64,000 nucleotides of DNA from assembly GCA_037176845.1 (NCBI GenBank), contig JAYKXP010000014.1:124001-188000 (forward strand). The letters are read 5' to 3'. The position numbers and the translations under genes were made by a program. Under the pieces are notes generated by a model, which saw only the letters and a program-made list of their open reading frames with translations, was not told the DNA's origin and did no database searches. This stretch comes from Paramarasmius palmivorus (taxonomy: Eukaryota > Basidiomycota > Agaricomycetes > Agaricales > Marasmiaceae). Shown piece by piece: positions 1-12,574 of the stretch (positions are counted from its first letter, which is position 1; each line of letters starts with the position of its first letter).

Positions 1-1617
1 CACCACCACCGCTGCCAAATGGCTACCCTCGTATGTCTCATTGACCATGTCTCACTTGTTTTGGTGCTGATAAAGTCCTCTTTTTTCCCAAGTTCTTCGT
101 CATTCACCGCAGCCCGGCCCACGGCAGGAGACAACACCGCCGCCACCGCCACCATTCCACCAAAACGAACCCGTCTACGATCCCTTCCTGATGCAGCAGC
201 AGCAGCCTTCTTCTAATAATACTTTACCGTCGTCATGTAAGATGTACAGTTAAATATTGTAAATTCAATGTAATGTACTCAACTCCCTCCTCTGTTGGCA
301 GGGACATCTCAACCACCGCCTGGCGCTCCCATATACAGGAGCTCGTATGGCTCGTTGTATACCGACGATATCGACATGGACGGCGCCGTTGTTCCGTATA
401 ACCTTGACGGCACTAGTGGTCTACAACTCCCGTCATTCATTACTGGACGTGGCGCCACTGATGAGCTGATCCAGCACTACGGGGCTCAAGTGTTGGAGAA
501 ACAATACTTGCTTGCTGATGATCCAATCATGAAAATCATGCTCAATGCGATCCAGTCTGGATTTGCACGATCCTCTGCCCAACTCCTCGCTTTGGTGCAT
601 TATAACCGTACGAAGACCCACATGATAACACAAGGCGACATTCAGCAACGTTACCAACAACTTTCCGAGGTCCTTAGCAAGGAACAACACAGCGATAACG
701 ATGCGATTGGTGCATTGACTGTCGTATCCTCTTTCCTTTTCAGTGGAGGTATGGGAGAATGGAAGCCTTGGCTCAACCTCTCCGTCGAGCACAGTCGAAG
801 GATCCTGCACAACAGCCGCTATCACAACGTCAAAGACGCCCTCATTAATTGCAATAACACTGAGCGCTTCATTGTCAAAACGACTTTGTGGTTCGACGTC
901 CTTGCTTCGGTAACAACGTTGCAGGTACCGAGGCTCCTCGACGTGATCAACTATCTATTTGATCCTTCCAGCACGAGCGCTTTGCACGAGGTCCAGGAGC
1001 ACGATGCCCAAGAATCAGAGGCGCTCTCAATGATGAACATCATGGGTGCCGAAGGACGAGTCATATGGGCGTTTGCGCAGATTTCGAATCTCGCTAGAAA
1101 CAAAACGAGCATGTCGAATCGTGGGGTCTTGGACTTGACTGTTTTAGTCAGAAGAGTCGACGAGATTGACCGCGTCCTACAAGTGCCTTCCTCGACTATT
1201 GATCCTTGCGCCGATAACGTTCATCGACAGCTTGTCTCGGAAGTGTTCAGGAATGCTGCGAGGTTGTATCTCCTCACGGTGCTCCATGGGGATTTCCCGA
1301 ATGTGCCGGCGGTTCATAATGCTGTGGAAGCTACCCTCAAAGCACTGATGGATGCAAGGAACCATCCGGACCATAAGGTTCAGCATACGGTTGCGCGGAG
1401 TACCGTTGTTGCCGTGTTCATGTGTGGATGTCTTGCGAGGACGAAGGAGGAGAAGGATAGGACAATGACTATCCTCACGGACGAAAACGATTGGGGTAAC
1501 GCGAAAGGAGTCCGTAGTGTTATCGAGCAGGTGTGGAATACGCGAAATATACTGCCTGCGAGGGAGCCTGTACCCTGGCGGCAGACACTTCACGATAACG
1601 GTTTGCTGCTTGTTTAA
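1..1617 (+). CDS. Fungal transcription-factor-type protein, 5' partial
   Basis: C-terminal part of a protein whose start lies before the window. Exons read as <1-30, 93-236 and 302-1617; both introns have GT-AG ends and the frame is kept through a proline- and glutamine-rich linker (PLPNGYPLLRHSPQPGPRQE, then QQQQP). The remaining ~430 residues match the C-terminal half of the next gene downstream, e.g. GEWKPWLNLSVEH here against DWQPVLGIALDWI there, and EVFRNAARLYLLTVLHG against NVFRETAMLYLHTVLNG. That neighbour has an N-terminal Zn2Cys6 zinc cluster, so this is probably also a Zn2Cys6 regulator with a fungal-specific middle homology domain; the zinc cluster itself is not visible. The long last exon has none of the introns the paralogue has in the equivalent region. 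The regulated pathway is unknown. Confidence 0.75.
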
Positions 1618-3757
1618 ATTGGCGCTGTAAGTGTTCTTTCTGTGTACTATGACGTGGATACTTTCTCGCAAACAAATTGCTTTTACATTTACTCCTCTCA
1701 ATTCTCTCCTCATTGTATTCTCTGCTCTGTTGTTTCTCGTGGCAAAAGCCTAGCCTCATTTTTGTCAGTCTATTTCTTCTCGCTGTTCTGGTTCATACAC
1801 ATCCATCAACAACAAATTCATGCAAACAATCACATTGCTTTCTTCTCTACATGATTACATACCCTGCTTGTAGTACTGGTTTACATACGTCAATGCTCAT
1901 TGTATTCTTATTTCAACTGGTCATTGTGGGTGCAGTACGGAGAATATCGAACCGTGTTTGGGTATTAACATTTGTGTGTTGGCGCTCAGGAGGACGGGTC
2001 CGCTCTTTTTTCCTTTCGCACTCTGCCGGAAGGAATAGGTACCAATTACCTCTGCATATCACAATAGCACGGACCCCAAAAACCCTCAGTTTGCACCTCG
2101 TCTCAGGCTCAGTCTGCATTCCTGCGAAGCTCCTAACGTACCGCCGGTGTATGAAATTCAAGGATAAAATGTTTTTCGGATGATACCGACTCCGATATTG
2201 AACTTCCGAGAGACCGAGACAAAGGGATGCTCTTGTCCAAACTTCGACCTCCTCGGTACCCCAGCTCCCATCACGTTAGCTTAACACACCTGTCGGCTTC
2301 TCATTCGACGAACAAACGCAACGATAATGAATACCAAAATAGTTCAAGCTCGACACTACGACTTGGAGGCTCTGTTCACCAACACCACCACCAACTTGCA
2401 TTGCAACGTAGACATCGAAAACCTAATATACACTGTCTAGGAGGCACATTTGCATCAAGCACTGGACTGATCAACCGTTTTTCATTTTTCTCATCTGATT
2501 GGGATCACTCCATGCCAAGATTAGTTTGATGGGAACCCAAGGAGAAGCATGGCATTGAAGGGCCCACACGCCGAGAATGACCGTATTCCTTCGCAACGAA
2601 CAGTGGAACTAGTGACGGAGGAATCCGATGAATCAGATTCAAGGTTCGTGTTCAAACGTTTCATATAAATTTCGGAATAAGAAAGTAATTGTATGTGGCA
2701 GATCATCCACCTCGTGTCCCTCATGTCCCGAATGAAGGCAAACGTCGGGTTCGGCCCTCGGGGACCTGGACACGACGTTTGAAGCCTAGTATGACTGTAT
2801 ACTGATCTATGGGAAAAAGTGAGCAGTGAGCATTGGGTATGGTGACAGGTAACGAATAAGAGGTGTCCAAGCTGAAGCTGAAGAGAGAACACTATGCAAC
2901 GAACGGGTTGGCAAGGCGGGGGTCGTCTCCTCGGTCTCCATTCGCTCTTTTCGCACCCGGCTAACTTGAGGATTAGTAAGGGCTCGCAGTTTCGAATGTA
3001 CCTGGTCCTTTTTGCCCTGAGGCTTATCGATCTTCTGATTACCAGCAAGACCTGCGATTTTGACGGGGCTTGATGTAAGACTGGATGGGCATATGATTTA
3101 CGAGCACAGGAGAGGGCAGTGAGCGAAGCGGTGAAAGTCTAGAGGACGTCCTAGAGGGCCTGGGGACGATTGAGGATATGTTAGGACATGTTAGGACGTG
3201 TTAGGACATATTCTGGGATATATCGAGGAGGTATTCTACAGCACATCGAGGAAGGACACATGGAACACCGGCAGTGAGGAACGGCCGGGGAAAAAATAAG
3301 AGAGAAGAGTAGCCTTGTATGGGACCGACGGTAGTTTGCCGAAGACGAATCTGGAGATGTTGATGGACGAGTGCCACTGGCACGGTTCAGCTGCAAATCA
3401 GCATTTCTGCCGATCAGAATTTGCTGAGAATGGCTGCTATTCCCACCTAAACTTGCAATTATTCACCGACCTCCCCCGTTTTCCTTCTTCCTCAACCACC
3501 AAGTCATAGCTGCCTTGCTTTTTCTCTAGCGAAATATTCCAGTGTTCACTAGCTGAAAAAGCGGTAATCAAAGGGTAATTTCATCGTTTTACTTTCTGTT
3601 TATTTGCTCGCTGATTTCCTAGGACCCTTTCCTAGTGATAGATCTTTGAATCTCCGAGTGTTTTCTTAAAGGGGGCAGGCGTCACACTCACGGCCACTTT
3701 TTTTATTCTGGTCAACTTGCCATTCATTCCTTTGTCAACCGCTTCTTACTAACTACC
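1618..3757. other. Intergenic region, no supported gene
   Basis: Contains the 3' flank of the first regulator and the promoter of the second. A possible tiny spliced reading frame (ATG at 2549, exon 2549-2643, intron 2644-2701, exon 2702-2735, about 42 residues) has reasonable splice sites but no family resemblance; I would not call it a gene on this evidence. Positions 3180-3210 hold about three imperfect copies of a ten-base unit ATGTTAGGAC. Confidence 0.5.
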
Positions 3758-6180
3758 ATGTCTGTTCACAGTTCTTCCTCATCGTCTCCCCCGTCTCCCC
3801 CAGTTTCAACAGTTTCCCCAGCTATATCATCACCCGCGTCATCAATGGTCCCGGCACCCCAAGAACGTCGCGGTAGCAGCGAAAGCGTCAATGGAACTCC
3901 AAGTCAGCCGACAGTAGAACTGCCCCGTGCAGCTCCCCAACCAAACGACAGAGCTGGTTGCTGGTGAGCAGCTGACCCATCTCTTTACGCGTGTTAATCG
4001 GGTGCTAACTCGCCATATCATAGGACATGTCGTATTCGCAGAAAGGTACGGCACGGACGTCCTGGGAACACTTAATCACTCAACTGACCTCACATCTTGT
4101 AGCGATGCGACCTGGAAAGATTAGAAGGCAACTCGTGTCGTACCTGCAAGCGTCTCACAATCGAGTGCCTGGGTTGGGGTGCTAGACGGCCAGAATGGAT
4201 GCGTGTGAGTAATCACCCTAGCCTGTCGTACTTTCCAAGCTGATAGCACTTGCCTCCAAGAATAAACAAGCCGTCGATGAGTACAAGGCTTCAATCAAAG
4301 CCCAGCTCACAAGAAAAGGCTTGATCCGCGGTCAGCCACGCTCATCGATGCTGCAGGCTCAGGCCGGAGCAGGTACTAGCCGATCGACAACGAGACGTAC
4401 GCGCGGACAGTCTTCAACAACTACCAACGCACCCTCAACCTCGCCTACACTTAATGGCGAATATCCTACTTTCCAACAACCGCAAACGCGCGATAATGGT
4501 TTACTCTCTACCATGCCTGGCTCATCAAGATTTCCCGCTGTCGATACCATATACACCGATCTAAACGGTCTGGACCTCAATACTTCATACTTCCAGAACT
4601 CGCCCCAGCTTCCACCCGCCACACTATCTCTTCCAAACTCACAGCCTCCTGCACCATCACCCGAGTATGACTTCAACCCCATGGGTTCACAAAACTACTT
4701 CAATCCCAACGTGTACGAAGCGGATATCCAACCGGCACCCGAGATACCTCTCATGTCGGGTCAAAACTCGATACAAGAAAGCCATGTCATGTACTATTTC
4801 GAGAACATACGCCGTGTTCACTCCTTGCTGTCGAACAGTACCGTAATGAACACCACCTTTGAGGTGAGCTTTTTTGAACATCCATGACTCATATACTCAA
4901 CAGCACCTTATCCTCTCTAGCTTATTGTACAGGAACCCCGAGGCGCGCTGACAAATGCAGTCTGTGCACTCGCCAGTCTCCACTACACCCGGATGCGAGT
5001 CGCACAAGGATTGGAAGCTCCGGATCCCAATCCAGAACATTCGACAGCAAAATACTTCTACGACGAGGCCTATTTCCAATTAGTCAACGCAAAGCAAATT
5101 CGGGGTAATCACACAGAAACAGACGTTCTTGCTGCGCTACACCTGGTGTGCTTTTCACAACTTTCAGGCGGTACAACAGACTGGCAACCTGTGCTGGGCA
5201 TAGCACTGGACTGGATCGCACAACTCGGTCTCCCAAATGACGATAACCCTGGCATAACGCTTAGCATGATGAACCTAGCAGGACAGTTGAGCGTCAAGTG
5301 TACCATGGTAAGTGAAAAAAAATCTTGTTACCGCCGAGGCATCGGCTAAAAACCATCTCCGTCTCCTCCACAGTTGACGGACATTGTGTCAAGCTTAACG
5401 CTGATGCGCCCACCAAAATACTTCGCTCTTTATCAGCGTCTGCTCAGTTGGAATGACAACAATCTCCTGCTCCAACCTGGTGGGATGCAAATGGAGATGC
5501 TGACAGGCTGTCCCGATGAGGCATTATTAGCCATAGGCGAGATATCATGTCTTGCGTACTGGAGGACAACCGAAGAGCGAAGAGGTTCTCTCAGCTACCG
5601 AGAGCTTATTCGCCGAGGGGACGACATTGACCGTCGTCTCAGACCTCATATTACTGCACACTCCTCAGCTCCATCCCAAAGCCCAACAAACGGCTTCATG
5701 GCAAACGTCGAAGCCACATTTCCCAGCGAGGACGTCCGCCGCCTCCTCGCCAATGTCTTCCGTGAAACGGCAATGCTCTATCTCCACACGGTCCTCAACG
5801 GAGCCAGTCCAGGTGCGCGGTCCAGAAGTTTGATCTCATCAGTCACTTTTTTGGCTGATACCCTTTTTTTCCCTGGTATAGCTGTACCTGAAATCAATGC
5901 TTCAGTTGACAACATCGTTCAATACATACGACAGTTGGCACCTACTGATATTGATCGGACACTGGTTCTTCCTATTTGTCTTGCGGGATGCATGACGGAC
6001 AACTCGATGCATCGAGACTTTCTCAAAGGACGATTACAGGCACAGGATGAGACGATAGGGAACATCATGAAGACGAGGTTCCTGATGGAGGGGGTGTGGC
6101 AACGAAGGGATGTTGGGGGAGGCACTGTTGATTGGAGGGAATTGATAAGGGAACGTGGGCTTAATCTTCTATTCATGTGA
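3758..6180 (+). CDS. Zn2Cys6 fungal transcription factor
   Basis: Sequence-specific DNA-binding regulator acting in the nucleus. Seven exons give 685 aa: 3758-3963, 4024-4045, 4103-4204, 4261-4863, 4921-5307, 5374-5812, 5882-6180. The last intron (5813-5881, 69 nt) keeps frame if retained, so an alternative isoform is possible. The N-terminus is serine/proline-rich; then comes a complete binuclear zinc cluster built across exons 1-3: GCWTCRIRRKRCD, then CRTCKRLTIEC, i.e. C-x2-C-x6-C-x9-C-x2-C-x6-C. It is followed by GARRPEWMR and NKQAVDEYKASIKAQL, a linker common in basidiomycete cluster proteins. The C-terminal 400 residues are alpha-helical in character and match the gene immediately upstream, so the two form a tandem paralogous pair. 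Target genes cannot be inferred. Confidence 0.9.
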
Positions 6181-8906
6181 GGCCGTGGTGTAGGCGCGCG
6201 TACGGGCGGCATCCGACGAGGAGTTTTTGTGTTATGACCACCTTTGACGATTCTGGCTTTTGGAAACTCTGGTACCCCACTTCAGTTATACGTATACCAT
6301 CATATAGTTTAAGTTATTACCCACCATTCGTAACAAATCACTTGTACTTTTTGTAGGCCGCATACTATACATATACAATAGCAGATTAGTAGTGTTCTAG
6401 CACTCAAGTCAATTGGGAAGCCGGACCTTCTGATATGTGTCCATACGATAAATGGATGTCTGTACAGTGTGCTGAGAAGCACCTAGCTGCAGGGTCGCCT
6501 CATTGAACAACGCAACGTAACTGTTGGTGCACACTACACCCACAAACTGCATCCGAAGGTCAATTTGCATAAACTGTTTCCTTGTCTGACCCGTTGAGTA
6601 ATTTTCTGATGCCTAGGGTGCATAAGACTTCACAACCGAGTGAAGATAGTATCATGAGCCTCACCGGTGTAGTCATGAACCTTGGATTCCCGGTGGTATC
6701 GGGTGCTCTATACGATGTGGTGCGGAACTCGAGAACTAGTTCTGGTGATGATGAATGTGCATCACATCGAGGTCAGTTGTTCGGGAAGAACAAGGTAAGA
6801 TTCGAGAACTCTAGAAACCGAGCAGAGGGCAGGTGAAAAAGAGAGGATACAGGTTTTGGGCGTGGATTTCCCGACCGTCTCGGTATATATCCCAACCACG
6901 TGGCTTTTTCTACCGCTGCGGGGCGCTCTGAATCTGATTTCTTGAGTCACTTTGTACATGTCTAATACCTTCTCTGAGTTCGCATCTCTACTTTGTACAG
7001 TGCTTTGCACTGGATTGTCCAGGAGAACTTGGCCGAATTCACTATTTTTATGCCTGCTCATCCAGTGGAAGGCAGCTTGTCTCGTCAGTACTACCCATAC
7101 GCCTGACATACCGCCGCCGCCCAATGTCTACCGTCTCCCGAGTGCTACTTGTTTTTAGACTAGCTCTCGGGGACCCACGGCGCGCTCAGAACAAGTTTTT
7201 GGCCATCTATAAAAGCCTCGCCGCCCTAGAGAATTTCTTCTCGCACACCCCGAGAATTCGTTCTCACTCAACACCCAACATTCTGCCTAAATCCCAATCA
7301 GGCACTGCAACTTTGGCCGACCATTCCGAGACTTACGGACTCTATGCTCGACATTCCTCGGCGCTTTATTGCCATACCAGTATACTTTGCTCAACTCTAC
7401 GCCGCCAGGTCTATTTTTCTGAAGCGATGAACATCATGACAATGCGACTACTATGTAAATGTTCCGCAAAGCCTCTGCCGTGCTCTGAATATTCCTGAAC
7501 CATCCGATTCATACAGTTCATCACCAGCTATCCTTGGAACGTGTCTCTAGCCTGGTGGACGTGGACCCTACTACAAAACATACCTAGACCATCATTCTGA
7601 TGATCCAACATCAATACTGCGATGCAATGCCACCTCACTTCCAGCTAACCAAAAAACTCTAGGCCGCTTTCAAAAAAAGTAGTTAGGTTACAAATCAGTT
7701 CCCATACCCACGCCTCACGCCCAAGTCATGGTGTGTATCCCGACTGGGGCGACTGTCCCCACCGTACACATCTCTTTTTTTCAACGCGAGCAAGAAGATA
7801 AAACGTAGAACCAGAATTAGCAAATAATTTAATGTAGGCTACAGCACTTGTACTAATAATCACCGAATAGTTCGCGGTTTTGGCCTCATTGCGCCTTTGT
7901 TTATAGTACGTAAGTAAACTCCGCCCCAAGCAGTCGGGATCCCGACACTTGTGCGCTTCCAGCTACCCTTCACATCTGGACCACAAGATATGCTGTTTGC
8001 AGTCTTGTAGTTGAAGAGATTCTGGATCCTACTGGGCTTGGTGGAGTGCAGAAAGGTGATATCAATAGTTGTTGAGGGGGTTGGTATACATAGTTGGGGG
8101 CGACGCTATGTCAAATGTGTCAACGTTGATGAATCGGAATGCTGAGAGAGTGGTCGCGTTGGAGGAGATATAATGATTTCTGCGTCTTCATTTCAGAGTT
8201 TCCCGGCGACATGGAAGAACGTGCGTCGTGAGGGAACAGAGAAAAAACGGTGTGAAATGTGACGTAGCGGCTGGCCCGTGGGTATGGGAACTGCTTTATA
8301 ATCTTACTTTTTTTCGAAAGCGGCCTAGAGTTTTTTGGTTAGCTGTCAAATTGCATAAATCTTGGAGATGATCATCCCGCTTCAATTCATTACCAGTCAG
8401 GGCATGGGTATCCATCAACGAGAAGTTGTTTCGACTTTCAGGGACGCATATGATTCACAGTCAACCCACTCCACCCGTTCCCTAGTCTAGGGATCTATTC
8501 TATACTGGTGTATTAGGGTGTCCGAGATGATATTTGATGCTACTCAGGATCTCATTCATAAACCTTTCCATTCTGCGAATCGTAATGTCCGACATCAAGC
8601 AGGATAGAAACGCCCCTGACAATGGACCTATGTCCGTTCATTCTTGTCGACTTGTCCCGCCGCGATCTATCGGTACGAGCTAAAATTGAATGTCGCTAGC
8701 CCACGGTACATAGTCATGACAAGCCCAGCCGACTATATCAACGCCTTCAAAGCCTGGGCTGGTTCTCTAGGCGATTGTCAGTCGTGAGGAGTGAATGACA
8801 TGTTGCATAAACGGGTAAACAACCACATGGAGTATTGAGGAAAGAAAGGTAATTGTACTGAATGCAATAGTGTCCGAATAGGCTTCGCTCCCATCCTCCC
8901 GCCACA
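6181..8906. other. Intergenic region with one transposable element
   Basis: No gene supported between the second zinc-cluster factor and the 3' end of VTC4. Reading frames here are short and without recognisable motifs. The only structured content I see is the inverted-repeat element at 7642-8345, annotated separately. Confidence 0.6.
7642..8345. mobile_element. Non-autonomous DNA transposon (MITE-like) with long terminal inverted repeats
   Basis: The left end (7642-7712) and right end (8277-8345) are inverted copies of each other: both begin CAGCTAACCAAAAAACTC and continue TAGGCCGCTTTC, then AAAAAAAGTA, a divergent stretch, and CAGTTCCCATACCCACG. The first 30 bases match perfectly and the repeat is about 69 bp with small differences. 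The 704-bp span has no transposase-like frame, so mobilisation would need a partner in trans. Flanking bases are TC on both sides; I see no convincing longer target-site duplication, so the superfamily is undetermined. Confidence 0.75.
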
Positions 8907-11900
8907 TCACATCTCAGCAACCCTCAGGCCAATATTCGTAGCCATAGCCGCGAATAGAACGAAGCACAACATCGTAGGCCCATACTTATCGTAATAAAGA
9001 CCTTCGGCTCTTCTCGCCCTCAACCGCAGAGCACGGTATACAAATATCCCTGCGGAATACGCTATCGCAAGCAAAGCACAGAAAGTGAACAATGCGGCGC
9101 TGATCAACCCACGGGAGTCGTCCGGATGCGTAAAGTTGAGCAGAGTTGTGGCAATAGTACCAATGAAAACTGCCGTATTGAGCCATTTCTGTCAAAGCGA
9201 AATTGTCGGGATCAGCACGTCAGTGTAACTGGCAACAGCAACACGTACGAGGAACGTCCTTTCAGCAGCAAAATACACTTTGGGTTCCACCCGAACTGGT
9301 ACAGATATCCTCTTCCCTGCAGGAGCTCGCCAATCGCGGGACACAATTCGGTCGTCGACGTTACTCGGGCCTGGCTCTGCTTCATCATCCGCACTCTCCT
9401 CTCCGTCGTCAGCCTCTCCGTTGGTATGGTTGGCGTCGCCTTTCAATTCACCTCGCAAGCGGTCCTTGAGAGTCTTGTCGAATGCGGATGAGGGAGCAAG
9501 CGGGTCAATTGACAAAGCCCTGGTTTTCTGAGTCTGGACAATGGGCTGGTCAGATTTCTTGTTCTTCAAGAATGGTGTCCTCTCATCCACATCTCCCTCA
9601 TCTTCATCATCTCCGTCGTCATCATGTTCATTAGTATTGCCATTGACAGGGGGTGCGCCATTAGCGTGCTTGGCACGTTTTCCAATTGCCGGCTCGCTCT
9701 GGCGCCTTTCCTTGAGCATTCGTTCCCGATATGCAGTGGCCTCTGCGACTTGAACGTCTGTCAAGCCAATTCGTTTACCTTCATCTTTTGCTGGCGCACG
9801 ATCCATTTCCTCGTCGTCCTCGCCCTCAGAAAGTGGTTCCGTATACTTGGCTTTTGGAGACGTCTCCCCTGACGAGACTTGGGTCGATGACCCTTTGGAC
9901 GAGGTTCCTGCAGGTCTTTCGATAACCGATAGGTAACCGGTATCAGGTTTTTGGATGTCGGTGTCCACTAAAACCGAATGTCAGAACACAAATAAGCAGG
10001 AGGAACGCCCAACGAACTTTGGGGCAACCAAAACGGTACCAAATCCACCCTGCTTGGAAGTAGTGTAGCACACCCGTGTATGAATTTACTGAACTTGGGC
10101 ACGGCCTCCACGAGATGTGATTGAACCAATTCGGTAACCCAAGCTGGGGGTTCCTGCCCTAGCTGCGTTTGCAATTTGACTTCGAGGACACCGTACCTAG
10201 CACAGCTTAGTTTACCTTATTGATAGTATAGAATGATCGACACTCACTTGAAGAGTTCCTTATCTTCTGGCGGCAGCTGCTCAAAAGGATAATCAATGCC
10301 AATATCAGTCCTTCTCCAATTGTCTCCGGACCTGGGGCGTCCATCCCAGTTGTCCTCTCGGACCATTGTCAACTCGGTATCGAGAGAGATGCGAACTCGA
10401 GCATCTCCCGGAAGTTGGAACGCAGTTCTGTTGTAGAACGTGCGCATAACTGATGAACGAACCGATTAAGCTGGCGCTTAAACACAGACGACCCGTGCAC
10501 TCACCAGGCACCAACTTCTTTGTAAGAATGGCGTACTGGACTTCATTGGCTAGCTGGATCATCGAATCCACTTCTTGCTGTGTCTTTTTGCCCTTCTTCA
10601 CCAATTCCTGGAAATCGGCATCTACCGTATACTCGCCCTTGAGGAATGCGTTGACCAAATGCTCCTTAATGGGGAACCGTGCCTTGACCGACTTTTCTCC
10701 CGTCCAATCCTCGCGATGCGTTTTGCGCTCAACGAAGATCTGGAAAGGATATCATTATGACACGGTAGCAAAGATAAGCATGCTTGTACTGACTGTTTTC
10801 ACATCTGTGTCACCATACCATCGTAATCGAATGGCTTCTGCTCCCTCAGTTTTCTCAAGTCGACCCAGGTACAACTCGAGGTCCTCGTTATCGAAGTATA
10901 TAGAGGTAATAGCTGACAGGCGGTGTGAACGAGACGCGTAAGACGGCTAATGAAAAACCAACCAGAGTCCTTCGGTTCGTACTCCTTGTCCGGATTGAAG
11001 ACTGCGGATGACTCGGTAAAGATGTCGAGATCAAGAAAGCCATGAGGACATACCAAGCACAGGAAGGTTTCGAAGAATCGCCAACTTTAGTGGCACCAAA
11101 TTGTCCGGGTGGACCTTCGGGACGATATCGGTCAGGATTGTATTGAAAATTGCTTGGGATCACACTTTACCCAGTACTTGGTGGTTTGACGCACAAACGC
11201 ACTTTGGTTTCCTCCTGCACTTGCGTCGCCTTGAACAGGATGTCCTCGAGTTCTGACTAGATCGTAGAGTTTTGAAAGCTTGACGATGAGGGCATCCCAA
11301 TTGTACTTGTAGAAAGGCCGTTTTTCGAGGTAATTTTGAATGAATGTGGATTTGAGCGGGTGGTTTGTTTGTTTCTGCGATGCATGTCAATCGCTTGGCT
11401 TGCCTTCCGGGACTTCTTTTCCTACTCACATCATGTTTCTGTATGTATCGCAAACCGCATTAAGAGCGCAGTCATTATGGAAGAAAGCATTGTCGACGTC
11501 ACCTTGAGAATTTTCATAAACCCAGTAATATTTAGCTTGGTGTATAGAGCCAAGTCATGCACATCTGCAACCAAAGTCGCGACTTCTACTTCCAAAGCAT
11601 GAAATCTGTCCTCCAAAGCATCGATTGATTCGTCTTCTCCCTCTTCATCGTCCTCATCATCCGACCCTCCATCCGGCTCGTATGCTTCGCGTTGTTGGTT
11701 CTCTGGATCGGTAGACTGTTGTTCAGAAGCTTCTGTGCTCAAACGAGTGTGGGGATTTTGAATCTCATCGGCTACCAGTCGTTTGACGTCGCGTTCTGCT
11801 TCTGTGATGCGGCGCGACAACTCTGACGTCTAGTTAGGAAATCGTCAGTGGTGTGATCCAAGTCTTTGGAACCGCAGCTCTCCAATGATACAAGTCACGA

Positions 11901-12408
11901 CGTAACAGAATACAGAAACAAAACAGTGGGAGACGACAGGGCAATGTGGCAGCAAGATGCCGACTGAACGGATTTCAACACCAGACCAACACCAGACTGT
12001 CCCGGATCACTCTGCCCCCAAAGGCAATAGGCAAAAGAGAACAAGCCACAAATTCCGAGTCCGAAATGCCTCTTGTGACAGCAACAGGATGCACGATGCT
12101 TACCTTGGCCTTTTGGAAATCATGTATCTTATCCAATTCCTTTTCGAGCTTGAGAGTGAACTCGTGTTCATCTTCGGCAGTCCACTCTCTGGCTATCGTG
12201 CGGTCCTGTACAAGCGTTGTGTAAGTAATTGGGACCGAAATAATGACGTGAAGACATGTAAAGACCTTAAGTTCCCTCTTTAGCAAATTATAATCCAGGT
12301 AGAATGGGCGCCATTCGTTGTAGAGGTCGGTCTGTGAACAAGGTGAATGAGAATGTCGACGCCAAACTGATGAATGTTGAATACACTGATTTTCCGGCCA
12401 AACTTCAT
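8907..12408 (-). CDS. VTC4: Vacuolar transporter chaperone 4, polyphosphate polymerase
   Basis: Catalytic subunit of the VTC complex in the vacuole membrane, making inorganic polyphosphate from ATP. Fourteen exons (855 aa): 12385-12408, 12266-12331, 12104-12205, 11503-11829, 11430-11438, 11171-11374, 11054-11114, 10963-11001, 10794-10912, 10505-10739, 10248-10449, 10018-10196, 9249-9967, 8907-9188. The N-terminal SPX domain starts [20 protein letters not shown] and includes KILK-KHD-KQTN, the inositol-polyphosphate-binding lysine surface; KHD is encoded by a 9-nt microexon. The central tunnel-type polymerase domain shows [47 protein letters not shown] and [10 protein letters not shown]. An acidic linker precedes the C-terminal membrane domain ([20 protein letters not shown] and two more hydrophobic segments). 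Intron 2 has an unusual GTCTTT donor. Vtc4 rather than a regulatory Vtc subunit is likely because the basic and acidic tunnel residues are kept. Confidence 0.93.
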
Positions 12409-12574
12409 TGCAGAACCCAAGGAATATGTTGCTGGAAGAGAAGAAAGCTGGACAAGTGTCGATTTCCTGTCACAAGGAATATGACGGGGAATATACGTAC
12501 CTGAGTCGACGAACGTTCGTCGCTTGACGAATACTACAGGCTGCTACTCGACGCTGACAATACCCGAACCTGAT
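12409..12574. promoter_or_regulatory. Shared divergent promoter of VTC4 and GTR2
   Basis: Only 166 bp separate the start codons of the two oppositely oriented genes, so their promoters must overlap. It contains a short palindrome CGACGAACGTTCGTCG at about 12509-12524. No binding factor can be named from sequence alone. Confidence 0.5.

Noticed and set aside
1677..2183. 168-residue open frame with hydrophobic start downstream of the first regulator
   Set aside because: Composition is that of a T/C-rich 3' flank, with no domain, conserved motif or promoter context.
3180..3210. Telomere-like TTAGGAC repeats
   Set aside because: The unit is ATGTTAGGAC, not TTAGGG, and only three imperfect copies occur.
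9203..9925. Several open frames on the plus strand across the VTC4 3' exons
   Set aside because: They lie antisense to a well-supported coding exon and arise from its acidic and serine codons.
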